Notes: generated by a model not told the origin, from the letters alone. Shown: positions 1 to 6,216, numbered from the stretch's first letter. The stretch: 34,186 bases of DNA from an uncultured Bacillota bacterium (GCA_949290895.1 CASETU010000050.1:1-34186); one strand, 5' to 3'. Translations and numbers: made by a program.

Positions 1-65
1 ATTAGTATAGCGGCCTTTTAAACGATTTCGAAGTGTTTTATCGAAAATTCTCCTATAAATAATAA

Positions 66-374
66 ATGTCTCAGGCATCCAAAGGATATTATGAAGGTAT
101 ATCCGAAATTTTTAAGCGTGTTTTTGTGGGAAAGGAAAAACTGATTGCGGCCGTCGATGCGTTATTGAATGCAGAAAGTTCCGTTATCAATTATCGGTAT
201 GTACAATCTGAAGGGGCTGAAGAGGATATTTCCATTGCGAAAGACGAACTCGATGCAAACATGAATGCTTTGAACGAAGCTCTTACGGCTTTAGACGCGG
301 AAGAATTGGCTTTATATAATTCATATTTTGAAGAAATCGTCACATATTATCAAGATGCGTATACGGCGATTTAA
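66..374 (+). CDS. small hypothetical acidic helical protein (102 aa)
   Basis: I do not recognise this family. The 102-residue product is acidic, contains no Cys or Trp, has no signal peptide or membrane segment, and looks largely alpha-helical with Ala/Glu/Leu-rich stretches (residues about 25-100) that could form a helical bundle or short coiled coil. Two in-frame stops (60-65) lie directly before the ATG, so it is not the tail of a longer ORF in this frame. No Shine-Dalgarno sequence is visible. A TATAAA (54-59) ends 6 nt before the ATG, the geometry of the putative leaderless genes in this window, but no good -35 is seen. A strong terminator follows at 397-434, which supports a real transcription unit ending here. 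Confidence 0.5.
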   Translation: MSQASKGYYEGISEIFKRVFVGKEKLIAAVDALLNAESSVINYRYVQSEGAEEDISIAKDELDANMNALNEALTALDAEELALYNSYFEEIVTYYQDAYTAI

Positions 375-396
375 GTAGTGAAAAATTGTTAAAATC

Positions 397-434
397 GACA
401 ATCCGAGTGGCTCATCTGAATTGCTCGGATTGTC
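397..434 (+). terminator. intrinsic terminator after the 66-374 gene
   Basis: A perfect 11-bp inverted repeat (397-407 with 424-434) encloses a 16-nt loop. It lies 23 nt after the stop codon. The T-tract behind it is weak. Confidence 0.6.
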
Positions 435-464
435 ATATTTGCAAACGTTCTTTTGCAATATGCG

Positions 465-493
465 TTGACAATTTTTGCATGGAATGATAAACT
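465..493 (+). promoter_or_regulatory. sigma-A-type promoter of a short plus-strand unit
   Basis: TTGACA (465-470), a 17-nt spacer and TAAACT (488-493) form a plausible vegetative promoter. Transcription would start near 500 and meet the terminator at 547-592 about 90 nt later. Confidence 0.5.
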
Positions 494-499
494 GAAAAT

Positions 500-592
500 A
501 ATTTAATCAATGCGCGGTATCGCGCGGAGAGGAATATGTTGTATTGTTATAAAAGAGAAACGGGAGCCCATGCTCCCGTTTCTCTTTTATAA
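500..592 (+). ncRNA. candidate small RNA between promoter 465-493 and terminator 547-592
   Basis: The promoter-to-terminator interval is only about 93 nt. It holds a perfect 5-bp GC hairpin with a GTAT loop (512-525), then a GGAGAGG followed by a tiny 18-codon reading frame (536-592) that runs into the terminator stem. The spacing of only 3 nt between GGAGAGG and ATG, and the overlap with the hairpin, make translation doubtful. The 3' end is the same hairpin that terminates mutY from the other strand. It could be a small RNA or just a non-functional short transcript. Confidence 0.35.
547..592. terminator. bidirectional terminator shared with mutY
   Basis: A perfect 21-bp stem (547-567 with 572-592) has a 4-nt CCAT loop. 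The mutY stop codon (587-589 on the minus strand) lies inside the right arm. A/T-rich outer arms give a U-tract in both directions. Confidence 0.85.
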
Positions 593-1600
593 GATTTCCA
601 TACACCATCGGAATGCCGACGGCAATGCGATTTTTTCTCCGATTTCCGAGGGGAAGAAGTATTCAAGTTGCGGCAGTAAAGTGTCTGTCTTTACGAGATA
701 TGCCGTCATCAGCCACTCGATATGCGTAAAAACGTGTTTGTGTGTTTTCGGAGGACTGATTGTAAATTGCGTTATGCCGATTTCGGCGAGGTATTTTTTT
801 GCGTCTTTGGTGGAAAGTTTTCTTTCTTCATTCGGGAATTGCCACATATCCTTTAATACGCCTGTAGTTCGCTTACACAGCCCGATACCATGCGGTGTCG
901 AAAAGATAAACACGGTCATTTGCGTGCGTTTTCTGGGGCTTTTTTCGGGCGGAACGGGAAGCGCGTCGCTTCGCGTTGAACATAAGTCGAAAAGCGGACA
1001 GGTCAGACATTTCGGAGAGCGCGGCGTGCATACGGTTGCGCCGAGTTCCATCAGGCTTTGCGTAAAATCACCGCAGCGTTCTTTCGGATAAAACTTAGCA
1101 AGTTCATTATGGAAAACGGTTTTTAAAAGGCTTTGAGGCCGTTCGTCGGAAAAAATGCGGGAAAGCACGCGTATTACGTTACCGTCGACCGCGGGAGACG
1201 GGCGGGAAAAAGCTATGGAGGCGATTGCGCCTGCGGTATATATTCCGATTCCGCTCAGTTTGTAAAGTTCTTCCGCAGTATCGGGAAAACTTCCTCGCGT
1301 GACGATTTCTTTTGCGGCTTTTTGCATGTTTTTTACGCGGGAATAATAGCCCAGGCCTTCCCATAACTTGTACAGCTTGTCTTGTGGGCAGTCGGCAAGG
1401 TCTTTTACCGTCGGGAGTTCTTTTATAAACCGCAGATAATATTCTTTTGCCGCCTCCACGCGCGTTTGCTGCAGCATGATTTCCGATACCCAAACGCGGT
1501 AGGGGTCGCAGTTTTCTCTCCATGGCAGGTCGCGTTTTTCACTATCGTACCATGGGAGCAATTTAAGGGGAAGCTGGCGGTAAATGTTTTCTCTTTGCAT
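587..1600 (-). CDS. mutY: adenine DNA glycosylase MutY
   Basis: This base-excision enzyme removes adenine mispaired with 8-oxoguanine. The 337-residue product has the family order: catalytic Glu in VSEIMLQQT (E40), helix-hairpin-helix LSGIGIYTAG (about 115-124), catalytic Asp in AVDGNVIRVL (D139), the iron-sulfur motif C-x6-C-x2-C-x5-C (C191, C198, C201, C207), and a C-terminal NUDIX-like domain that reads the 8-oxoG strand. I start it at the ATG at 1600. A further in-frame ATG exists at 1648, but the extra residues are not MutY-like and a TATAAT (1607-1612, minus strand) sits 6 nt before the 1600 ATG. No Shine-Dalgarno is present, so the message is probably leaderless. It is divergent from the aroK-like gene. 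Confidence 0.95.
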   Translation of the reverse strand: MQRENIYRQLPLKLLPWYDSEKRDLPWRENCDPYRVWVSEIMLQQTRVEAAKEYYLRFIKELPTVKDLADCPQDKLYKLWEGLGYYSRVKNMQKAAKEIVTRGSFPDTAEELYKLSGIGIYTAGAIASIAFSRPSPAVDGNVIRVLSRIFSDERPQSLLKTVFHNELAKFYPKERCGDFTQSLMELGATVCTPRSPKCLTCPLFDLCSTRSDALPVPPEKSPRKRTQMTVFIFSTPHGIGLCKRTTGVLKDMWQFPNEERKLSTKDAKKYLAEIGITQFTISPPKTHKHVFTHIEWLMTAYLVKTDTLLPQLEYFFPSEIGEKIALPSAFRWCMEIL

Positions 1601-1606
1601 AGAAAA

Positions 1607-1635
1607 ATTATAGCACCAAAAGATAAAACGCGCAA
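1607..1635 (-). promoter_or_regulatory. mutY promoter, predicted leaderless
   Basis: Read on the minus strand, TATAAT occupies 1612-1607 and exactly 6 nt separate it from the ATG at 1600, so the start site should coincide with the start codon. The -35 at 17-nt spacing is only TTGCGC (1635-1630), matching the first three consensus bases. Confidence 0.5.
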
Positions 1636-1641
1636 ATAAAA

Positions 1642-1671
1642 TTGACAAAAACGTTTTAAAGGGCGTATACT
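1642..1671 (+). promoter_or_regulatory. promoter of the aroK-like gene, predicted leaderless
   Basis: TTGACA (1642-1647), an 18-nt spacer and TATACT (1666-1671) lie so close that 6 nt remain before the ATG at 1678. No ribosome binding site can fit. It overlaps the far end of the divergent mutY promoter region. Confidence 0.65.
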
Positions 1672-1677
1672 CAAATT

Positions 1678-2199
1678 ATGATTCAGGGCGATAAAGACAA
1701 TATAATTCTTATAGGCATGCCGACTGCGGGAAAGAGCACGGCAGGAGTATTGCTGGCAAAAACCATCGGCTATGGTTTTATTGACAGCGATTTATTGATT
1801 CAAAGCGAAGAAAAGGCCCTGCTTTGCGACATCATTGCAGAAAAAGGCGTGGAGAAATTTATTCGCATAGAGGGCGCGGTAAACGAAAAGCTGTGGGCGA
1901 AACGCTGCGTGATAGCGACGGGCGGGAGCGTTGTTTATTCCGATTTGGCGATGAAACATCTTCGGGAGATCGGAAAAACCGTTTATCTGAAACTGAGCTT
2001 TGACGAAATCAGCAGAAGGCTAAAAAATGTGGTTCGTCGCGGCGTAGTTATGAAGAAAAGAGGTGAAACGCTTTCAGAGCTTTATGAAGAACGCGCGCCG
2101 CTTTATGAGAAGTATGCCGATTTAATCATCGATTGCGACGGGCTCGATACCGAACGAACGGTGCGCGCTATCGCCGACGCGCTTGGTTTTTCGTTATAA
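1678..2199 (+). CDS. shikimate kinase family protein
   Basis: This is a 173-residue P-loop small-molecule kinase of the shikimate kinase fold. The nucleotide-binding loop GMPTAGKS is at 13-20, the acidic DSD at 36-38 corresponds to the substrate/metal Asp, ATGGS (80-84) corresponds to the glycine-rich shikimate-binding loop, and R139 in LYEERAPLYEKYA matches the conserved C-terminal Arg. The usual FRxxE segment reads FIRIE (61-65), so the substrate-binding Arg position is not conserved in register. No other aromatic-pathway gene is nearby. The enzyme could be a diverged AroK or a paralogue acting on another small hydroxylated substrate. Its stop is followed directly by a terminator shared with the XRE gene. 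Confidence 0.75.
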   Translation: MIQGDKDNIILIGMPTAGKSTAGVLLAKTIGYGFIDSDLLIQSEEKALLCDIIAEKGVEKFIRIEGAVNEKLWAKRCVIATGGSVVYSDLAMKHLREIGKTVYLKLSFDEISRRLKNVVRRGVVMKKRGETLSELYEERAPLYEKYADLIIDCDGLDTERTVRAIADALGFSL

Positions 2200-2231
2200 A
2201 AATCCTGCAAAAGCAGAGCTTTGCAGGATTT
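2200..2231. terminator. bidirectional terminator between aroK-like and XRE genes
   Basis: A 12-bp perfect stem (2200-2211 with 2220-2231) with an 8-nt loop lies between the two convergent stop codons. A/T-rich arm ends serve both directions. Confidence 0.75.
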
Positions 2232-2442
2232 AAAATTCGGAAAGACCTAATATATAGTCGGATTTGACGTCGAGCAATTTGCAAAGCTCCGCCAAAGTAT
2301 CGAGCGCCGGAAACACGTCTTTTGTCATGTATTTAGATATGGTCTGAGGTGAGACGTGGATCGCCTCGGCGATTTCCTTTTGGCTTAACGAACTGTTTTT
2401 TATGGTTTCTCGTAATCTCGATTGTATATCTTTTAAGTCCAA
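2230..2442 (-). CDS. XRE/Cro-C1 family helix-turn-helix regulator (70 aa)
   Basis: The 70-residue product is essentially one HTH_3 domain: the helix-turn-helix spans about residues 18-42 (SQKEIAEAIHVSPQTISKYM), and LDTLAELCKLLDVKSDYILG is the characteristic closing segment. It should be a DNA-binding dimer with no sensor domain. The start is TTG at 2442, chosen because GGAGG lies 7 nt upstream (minus strand) and no ATG fits. Upstream DNA contains a divergent plus-strand promoter, a TATCG-N9-CGATA palindrome and two copies of ATCGCATA 30 bp apart, so autoregulation and control of the divergent transcript are plausible but inferred. Confidence 0.85.
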   Translation of the reverse strand: MDLKDIQSRLRETIKNSSLSQKEIAEAIHVSPQTISKYMTKDVFPALDTLAELCKLLDVKSDYILGLSEF

Positions 2443-2477
2443 ATTGACACCTCCGAAATATTTTTTAATAAAAAAAT

Positions 2478-2516
2478 TATCGCATAATGTACGATATTTT
2501 ATTTGACAATCGCATA
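2478..2516. promoter_or_regulatory. candidate operators of the XRE regulator
   Basis: TATCG (2478-2482) and CGATA (2492-2496) form an inverted repeat with a 9-nt centre. ATCGCATA occurs at 2479-2486 and again at 2509-2516, a 30-bp offset of about three helical turns. The second copy lies just inside the plus-strand promoter spacer. The assignment to the adjacent regulator is inferred. Confidence 0.4.
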
Positions 2517-2532
2517 TTAGGTGATTTATAAT
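2503..2532 (+). promoter_or_regulatory. strong vegetative promoter divergent from the XRE gene
   Basis: Both hexamers are perfect: TTGACA (2503-2508) and TATAAT (2527-2532), with an 18-nt spacer. No gene with a ribosome binding site follows before the terminator at 2605-2644. Confidence 0.7.
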
Positions 2533-2538
2533 ATATTT

Positions 2539-2644
2539 GTAGAAAAATAATGTATTATTATTTTGTATTTCATTTAGCTTATCATTAAACCAAATTCTTT
2601 ACCTAAAAAGCAAGCGCGGCAATATTTTGCCGCGCTTGCTTTTT
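2539..2644 (+). ncRNA. candidate small RNA divergent from the XRE gene
   Basis: A consensus promoter (2503-2532) is followed about 70 nt downstream by an 18-bp terminator. The roughly 105-nt transcript has only a 12-codon frame without a ribosome binding site. Its body is A/U-rich with the GC-rich terminator hairpin as 3' end, like many trans-acting or antisense RNAs. It stops right at the end of the convergent SIMPL gene. I recognise no known RNA family. Confidence 0.4.
2605..2644. terminator. bidirectional terminator (SIMPL gene / candidate small RNA)
   Basis: An 18-bp perfect stem (2605-2622 with 2627-2644) has a 4-nt TATT loop, A5 on the left arm and T5 on the right, so it works as a terminator in both directions. 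The SIMPL stop codon begins at its edge. Confidence 0.9.
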
Positions 2645-3264
2645 CAGTATTGAAAAACGGCTTGTACATGCGCTTCTATGCAAATTTTGGTATCGCTGTT
2701 TCCGTTTGTGCAGGAAATCGGGTAGGCGCCGAATTCCGTTAATTCTATCAGTTTCAGTTTTCCGTCTATAGCGGCGGCTTTTTCTTTTACCTTTTTGACG
2801 GCGTTTTTAAGGGCCTCGATCTTCAATTCTTCCTCTCGGCTGCTCGAATAGGTTATGGCGCAGATTTTATTTGCGCCGGCCTTTGTGAGCGCGGCAATCA
2901 TGTTTTGCGCTTCGCTGAGATTTTTGGAACTGCAACACAACTGTCGCGTTATGTTGTAACCGATTTTATCGTATGCAGGATACGCCGAATAATATTCTTC
3001 TTTTACGGTTCCGTAAGAAACAAAGCTTTTTTCGATGCTCTGTGTTGCAGTGTCGTTTGCTTTCATGCCTTCTTCTAAGGTCAGGGCATAAGTGTCTATG
3101 CCTGCAAGAATTGTGACTGTGTCAGCGTCGGCAGTGACGGTTCCCGCCGCGCTGAAAATATACTTTTCGGAAACAACCTCCGCGGAAGCGGATTTAAGAG
3201 CCGTATTTAATGGCGCGAGCAGCGCTGCCGATACGGCGAGCAACAACATAATTTTTTTAAACAT
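2644..3264 (-). CDS. secreted SIMPL (DUF541) domain protein
   Basis: The 206-residue product begins with a classical signal peptide (KK, then LLLAVSAALLAPL, probable cleavage after SASA near residue 28). The mature part fits the SIMPL/DUF541 fold: it opens with a beta strand followed by GTVTADADTVTILAGI, has a middle segment with YNITRQL, and an amphipathic ALKNAVKKVKEKAAAI helix (about 152-168) before the last strands. Members are extracytoplasmic proteins of poorly defined function, linked in some species to outer-surface stress or oligomeric assemblies. GGGAGG lies 5 nt before the ATG. It is followed by a strong bidirectional terminator and is monocistronic. Confidence 0.8.
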   Translation of the reverse strand: MFKKIMLLLAVSAALLAPLNTALKSASAEVVSEKYIFSAAGTVTADADTVTILAGIDTYALTLEEGMKANDTATQSIEKSFVSYGTVKEEYYSAYPAYDKIGYNITRQLCCSSKNLSEAQNMIAALTKAGANKICAITYSSSREEELKIEALKNAVKKVKEKAAAIDGKLKLIELTEFGAYPISCTNGNSDTKICIEAHVQAVFQY

Positions 3265-3364
3265 GTTTGCCTCCCTGAGTTTGCGTTATTACGCTTATAA
3301 AGCTATCTTGCCGCGCTTTCGGAAAATTATGTAAAAAATTTTTAAGATTGCTGTATTAAAGTTC

Positions 3365-3402
3365 TTGACAAATGTATATACTGTTAATATAATATATATA
3401 CA
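3365..3402 (+). promoter_or_regulatory. consensus promoter with overlapping operator of the GntR-ABC operon
   Basis: TTGACA (3365-3370), 17 nt and TATAAT (3388-3393) form a perfect consensus promoter. A perfect 8-bp inverted repeat TGTATATA (3373-3380) / TATATACA (3395-3402) with a 14-nt centre brackets the -10 element, a position suited to repression. The adjacent GntR/YtrA-type regulator is the obvious candidate ligand. The promoter strength implies tight repression in the uninduced state. Confidence 0.75.
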
Positions 3403-3426
3403 CTTTGCAAAACTTCAAGGAGAAAT

Positions 3427-3798
3427 ATGAATATTTTTATCGGAAATTCCGACGGTAAACCGATATACGAGCAAATCTATTTGCAAATCAAAAATGCGAT
3501 AGCAAAAGGAGAGCTGAAAGAAGGCGATGCGCTGCCGTCCATTCGCGCGCTGGCAAAAGATCTCAGGATAAGCGTGATCACGACAAAGCGCGCCTTTGAC
3601 GATTTGGAAAAGGACGGTTTTATCGTTTCTCTGCAAGGCAAGGGCAGCTTTGTCGCGCCCGTTAACAGGGAGATTTTTAAAGAAGAATTGTTAAAGCGTT
3701 TGGAAAGCAGTCTTGTCGAGGCGATAAACGTAGCTTGCGAGCTGAATATGACCGACGAAGAGGTGTTCGCGGTATATAAATTGCTGAAAGAGGAGTGA
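3427..3798 (+). CDS. GntR family regulator, YtrA subfamily
   Basis: The 123-residue product has an N-terminal winged helix (about 10-75: PIYEQIYLQIKNAIAKGEL, LPSIRALAKDLRISVITTKRAFDDLE, GFIVSLQGKGSFVA) and only a short helical tail (about 80-123) instead of a ligand-binding domain. That architecture defines the YtrA subfamily, whose members repress their own ABC transporter operons and respond to cell-envelope-active compounds or exported peptides. AAGGAG lies 4 nt before the ATG. It is the first gene of an operon with an ATPase 2 nt downstream and a permease overlapping that, the standard layout for this subfamily. Confidence 0.9.
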   Translation: MNIFIGNSDGKPIYEQIYLQIKNAIAKGELKEGDALPSIRALAKDLRISVITTKRAFDDLEKDGFIVSLQGKGSFVAPVNREIFKEELLKRLESSLVEAINVACELNMTDEEVFAVYKLLKEE

Positions 3799-3800
3799 AA

Positions 3801-4646
3801 ATGGACAGCGTTAAAATTCAAAAACTCAACAAATCATATCAAAACTTTGCTTTGCAGAATATAAGTTTTAACGTTCCCGAAGGCACTGTTGTGGGTGTGA
3901 TCGGGGAAAACGGCGCAGGGAAGAGCACCACGTTGAATTGCATTTTGGGTACTGTTAAACCGGATTCTGGTGTTCTCGAAGTTTTTTCAAAAAGTGTATC
4001 ACAATTAAGCGAAACGGAGCGCAATCACATCGGTGCGGTGATCGGGGAAAACGGATTGCCATCAAATCTGAACGTAAAGCAGGTCGGAAAAATGATGAAA
4101 AGCGTTTTTTCGGAATGGAACGAAGGCGTTTTTGAAAAGTATGTGACTAAATTCGCGCTGCCCGCGGCACAGCCGATCAAGACGCTTTCGCGGGGAATTA
4201 AACAAAAACTGATGATTGCCGTCGCGCTCTCGCATAATGCAAATCTGCTCGTGTTGGACGAGCCGACTTCAGGGCTCGACCCGGTTGCCAGAGATGAAAT
4301 AATTGATGTTTTTTATGATTTCATGCAATCGGAAAATCATGCGATGATATTGTCTTCGCACATTTTGAGCGACCTTGAAAAAATATGCGATTATATCCTT
4401 TTTATCCATAAAGGAAAACAGATATTTTTTGAGGAAAAAGACGCTCTTTACGAAAAATACGGGATATTGAAATGCGGTGTGGAGGACTTTGAAAAAGTAC
4501 CCAAAAACGCGGTAGTCGGTTTTAACCGCACGCAATACGGAGTAAGCGCGCTTGTCGAGAAAGAACAAATAAGTTCAAAATATCCTCTTGAACGTGCGGA
4601 AATAGACGATATCATGCTTTACTTTTTGAGAGGCGAGAAATTATGA
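3801..4646 (+). CDS. ABC transporter ATP-binding protein (YtrB-like)
   Basis: This 281-residue ATPase has Walker A GENGAGKST (about 36-44), a Q-loop region around IGENGLP, a divergent signature LSRGIKQKL in place of LSGGQ, Walker B LLVLDEP with the D-loop SGLD, and the switch His in LSSHILSDLEK. The signature form and length fit the ABC-2 exporter class seen with YtrA regulators. I start at the ATG at 3801, 5 nt after AGGAG; the GTG 6 nt upstream overlaps that ribosome binding site. The last codons overlap the permease start by 4 nt (ATGA), implying translational coupling and a two-component transporter. Confidence 0.92.
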   Translation: MDSVKIQKLNKSYQNFALQNISFNVPEGTVVGVIGENGAGKSTTLNCILGTVKPDSGVLEVFSKSVSQLSETERNHIGAVIGENGLPSNLNVKQVGKMMKSVFSEWNEGVFEKYVTKFALPAAQPIKTLSRGIKQKLMIAVALSHNANLLVLDEPTSGLDPVARDEIIDVFYDFMQSENHAMILSSHILSDLEKICDYILFIHKGKQIFFEEKDALYEKYGILKCGVEDFEKVPKNAVVGFNRTQYGVSALVEKEQISSKYPLERAEIDDIMLYFLRGEKL

Positions 4647-5251
4647 AAGGATTATTGTATAAAGATTTTTTAAATATAAAGTCACAGCTCATATACTATG
4701 CCGCCGCGGTTTTAGTTTTTATTGCCGTTTCTTATTTTCAAAAAAATATTTATTTTTTCTGCGGCTTTATGTTGTTTGTTTCGTTGGGTGCATTGATGTC
4801 GGCAATGACTTACGATCAGCAGGACGGCTGGAGTAAATTTGCCGTCGCCTCGGGCGTTCCCAAAGCGAAGCTTGTCGGTGAAAAATATTTATTATCGTTG
4901 TTGCTTACTGTCCCCGTCATGTTGTTGGGCGTTGCCTCGTCGTGCTTTTTGAAAAACAAGGGGGAAGGAGTTTGCGCCGTGATGACTTACGGCATGCTCG
5001 CGTTTATTATGACTGCTTTCATTATTCCGTTGTTTTTTAAATACGGTTCGGAAATGGCGCGCGTATTTTTTATAGGGGGCTTTTTGGTAGCCGTGATGTT
5101 ATTTGCCGCCACTATGGGGCTTGCGGATAAATTCGGGGCGGAAAACTTTTATTTGCTGTCGGTGACGATTTCCGCTTTTTGCGCCGCTATTGCCTTTACA
5201 GTATCATATTTTACGTCTTTGAAAATATTCAAAAACAAGGATTTCGTTTAA
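4643..5251 (+). CDS. ABC-2 type permease of the YtrA-controlled transporter
   Basis: The 202-residue integral membrane protein shows six hydrophobic segments (about 15-33, 36-52, 85-103, 112-130, 139-157 and 170-192), matching a half-size ABC-2 permease. The region between segments 2 and 3 carries SAMTYDQQDGWSKFAVASGVPKAKLVGEKY, which resembles the cytoplasmic coupling helix of this family. It starts inside the ATPase gene. No strong terminator follows, so some readthrough into the cat-like gene 175 nt downstream is possible. The substrate is unknown; relatives export peptides or protect against envelope-active antibiotics. Confidence 0.8.
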   Translation: MKGLLYKDFLNIKSQLIYYAAAVLVFIAVSYFQKNIYFFCGFMLFVSLGALMSAMTYDQQDGWSKFAVASGVPKAKLVGEKYLLSLLLTVPVMLLGVASSCFLKNKGEGVCAVMTYGMLAFIMTAFIIPLFFKYGSEMARVFFIGGFLVAVMLFAATMGLADKFGAENFYLLSVTISAFCAAIAFTVSYFTSLKIFKNKDFV

Positions 5252-5304
5252 AAGATTTTGACAATCAAAAAAATTAGTGATTTTCTAATGATAATTTTAT
5301 AAAT

Positions 5305-5323
5305 TATGTTTAACATAAACATA
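5305..5323. promoter_or_regulatory. palindrome upstream of the cat-like gene
   Basis: A perfect 8-bp inverted repeat, TATGTTTA (5305-5312) and TAAACATA (5316-5323), has a 3-nt centre and looks like an operator for a dimeric regulator. A second short inverted repeat, TCGCG/CGCGA (5352-5366), lies downstream. The only partial -10 I find is TATACT (5396-5401), without a good -35. The region 5252-5426 holds no gene. Confidence 0.4.
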
Positions 5324-5426
5324 GAATCTTTGCCAAAATCGTTAGTAAATGTCGCGGTTTTCGCGAGCAGAATATATCTCTGTATTTTTTGAATATATAC
5401 TTTGTAATTTTAAGGAGAAAAACAAT

Positions 5427-6047
5427 ATGTTTCATGTCATCGATGTCGACTCGTGGAAGAGAAAAGAATGGTTCTTGCATTACACAAAAGAAGTGCCTTG
5501 CACTTATTCATCTACGTCCGATTTGGATATAACGAACATTAAAAAGAAAAATTACGGGATCTATCCGTCTATATTGTTTGCGCTGTCCAAAACGGTTTCT
5601 GAAATGGAGCAATTTAGAATGGGACTGAACGCGGAAGGAAAATTCGGTTATTACGATATGTTGTCGCCGTCATACACGATATTTAATGAAACCTCAAAGA
5701 CTTTTACTGTTACATGGACGCAGTATGACGGAAATTTTTCCGCATTTTGCGAGCGCTATAAAAGGGACTCGAGTGCGGCAAAGTCTCGCGATAAATTTTT
5801 AGCCAAGCCGCCGAGAGAGGATTGTTTTTCCGTTTCGATGGATCCGTGGACACGATTTACGGGATTTAATCTGAATTTAAAAAACGATTATTCTTATTTT
5901 TTGCCGATATTTACTGCCGGGCGATACGAGCGTGTCGGCGAAAGATTTATCATGCCGCTTTCGGTGCAAGTGCATCATGCGGTTTGTGACGGATATCATG
6001 TGGGAATGTTTTTAAAATCGCTGCAGAAAAATCTGGATCAATTATGA
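5427..6047 (+). CDS. chloramphenicol acetyltransferase-like protein (type A CAT)
   Basis: CAT enzymes transfer acetyl from acetyl-CoA to the 3-hydroxyl of chloramphenicol and work as trimers. The 206-residue product has the opening FHVIDVDSWKRKEWFLHY, the segment FTGFNLN (144-150), and the catalytic HHAVCDGYH with H184 and D188. It most resembles the pC194-type staphylococcal enzymes. The residue before FTGF is Arg (WTRF) where that enzyme has Ser (WTSF). The ATG at 5427 is preceded by AAGGAG at 9 nt spacing; a longer in-frame ATG at 5349 has no ribosome binding site. It lies behind the GntR-ABC operon with no transfer genes, so it may be chromosomal. Activity on chloramphenicol is not proven; other CAT-fold acyl acceptors are possible. 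Confidence 0.88.
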   Translation: MFHVIDVDSWKRKEWFLHYTKEVPCTYSSTSDLDITNIKKKNYGIYPSILFALSKTVSEMEQFRMGLNAEGKFGYYDMLSPSYTIFNETSKTFTVTWTQYDGNFSAFCERYKRDSSAAKSRDKFLAKPPREDCFSVSMDPWTRFTGFNLNLKNDYSYFLPIFTAGRYERVGERFIMPLSVQVHHAVCDGYHVGMFLKSLQKNLDQL

Positions 6048-6180
6048 GGTTTGTGCTTAAAAATAATGCTTATGTTTAGCCGCAGTTAAGTGCCGCATAT
6101 TATTTGAAGTCGAGATATAATTGTTCGCTCTAAATTTTAAATCCGTTTTATCTATGTATTAAAGTTGATTATCTCTTTAT

Positions 6181-6216
6181 ATAAAAGGCCTCCGAAAAAA
6201 TTCGGAAGCCTTTTAT
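6181..6216. terminator. bidirectional terminator between cat-like and HAD genes
   Basis: A 16-bp stem (6181-6196 with 6201-6216) with one C/A mismatch and an AAAA loop, A/T-rich at both ends. It ends the cat-like unit on the plus strand and the three-gene minus-strand operon. Nothing else is recognisable in 6048-6270. Confidence 0.8.

Noticed and set aside
510-1091. Plus-strand frame of 193 codons opposite mutY
   Set aside because: It runs through the bidirectional terminator and antisense to the MutY catalytic and iron-sulfur region.
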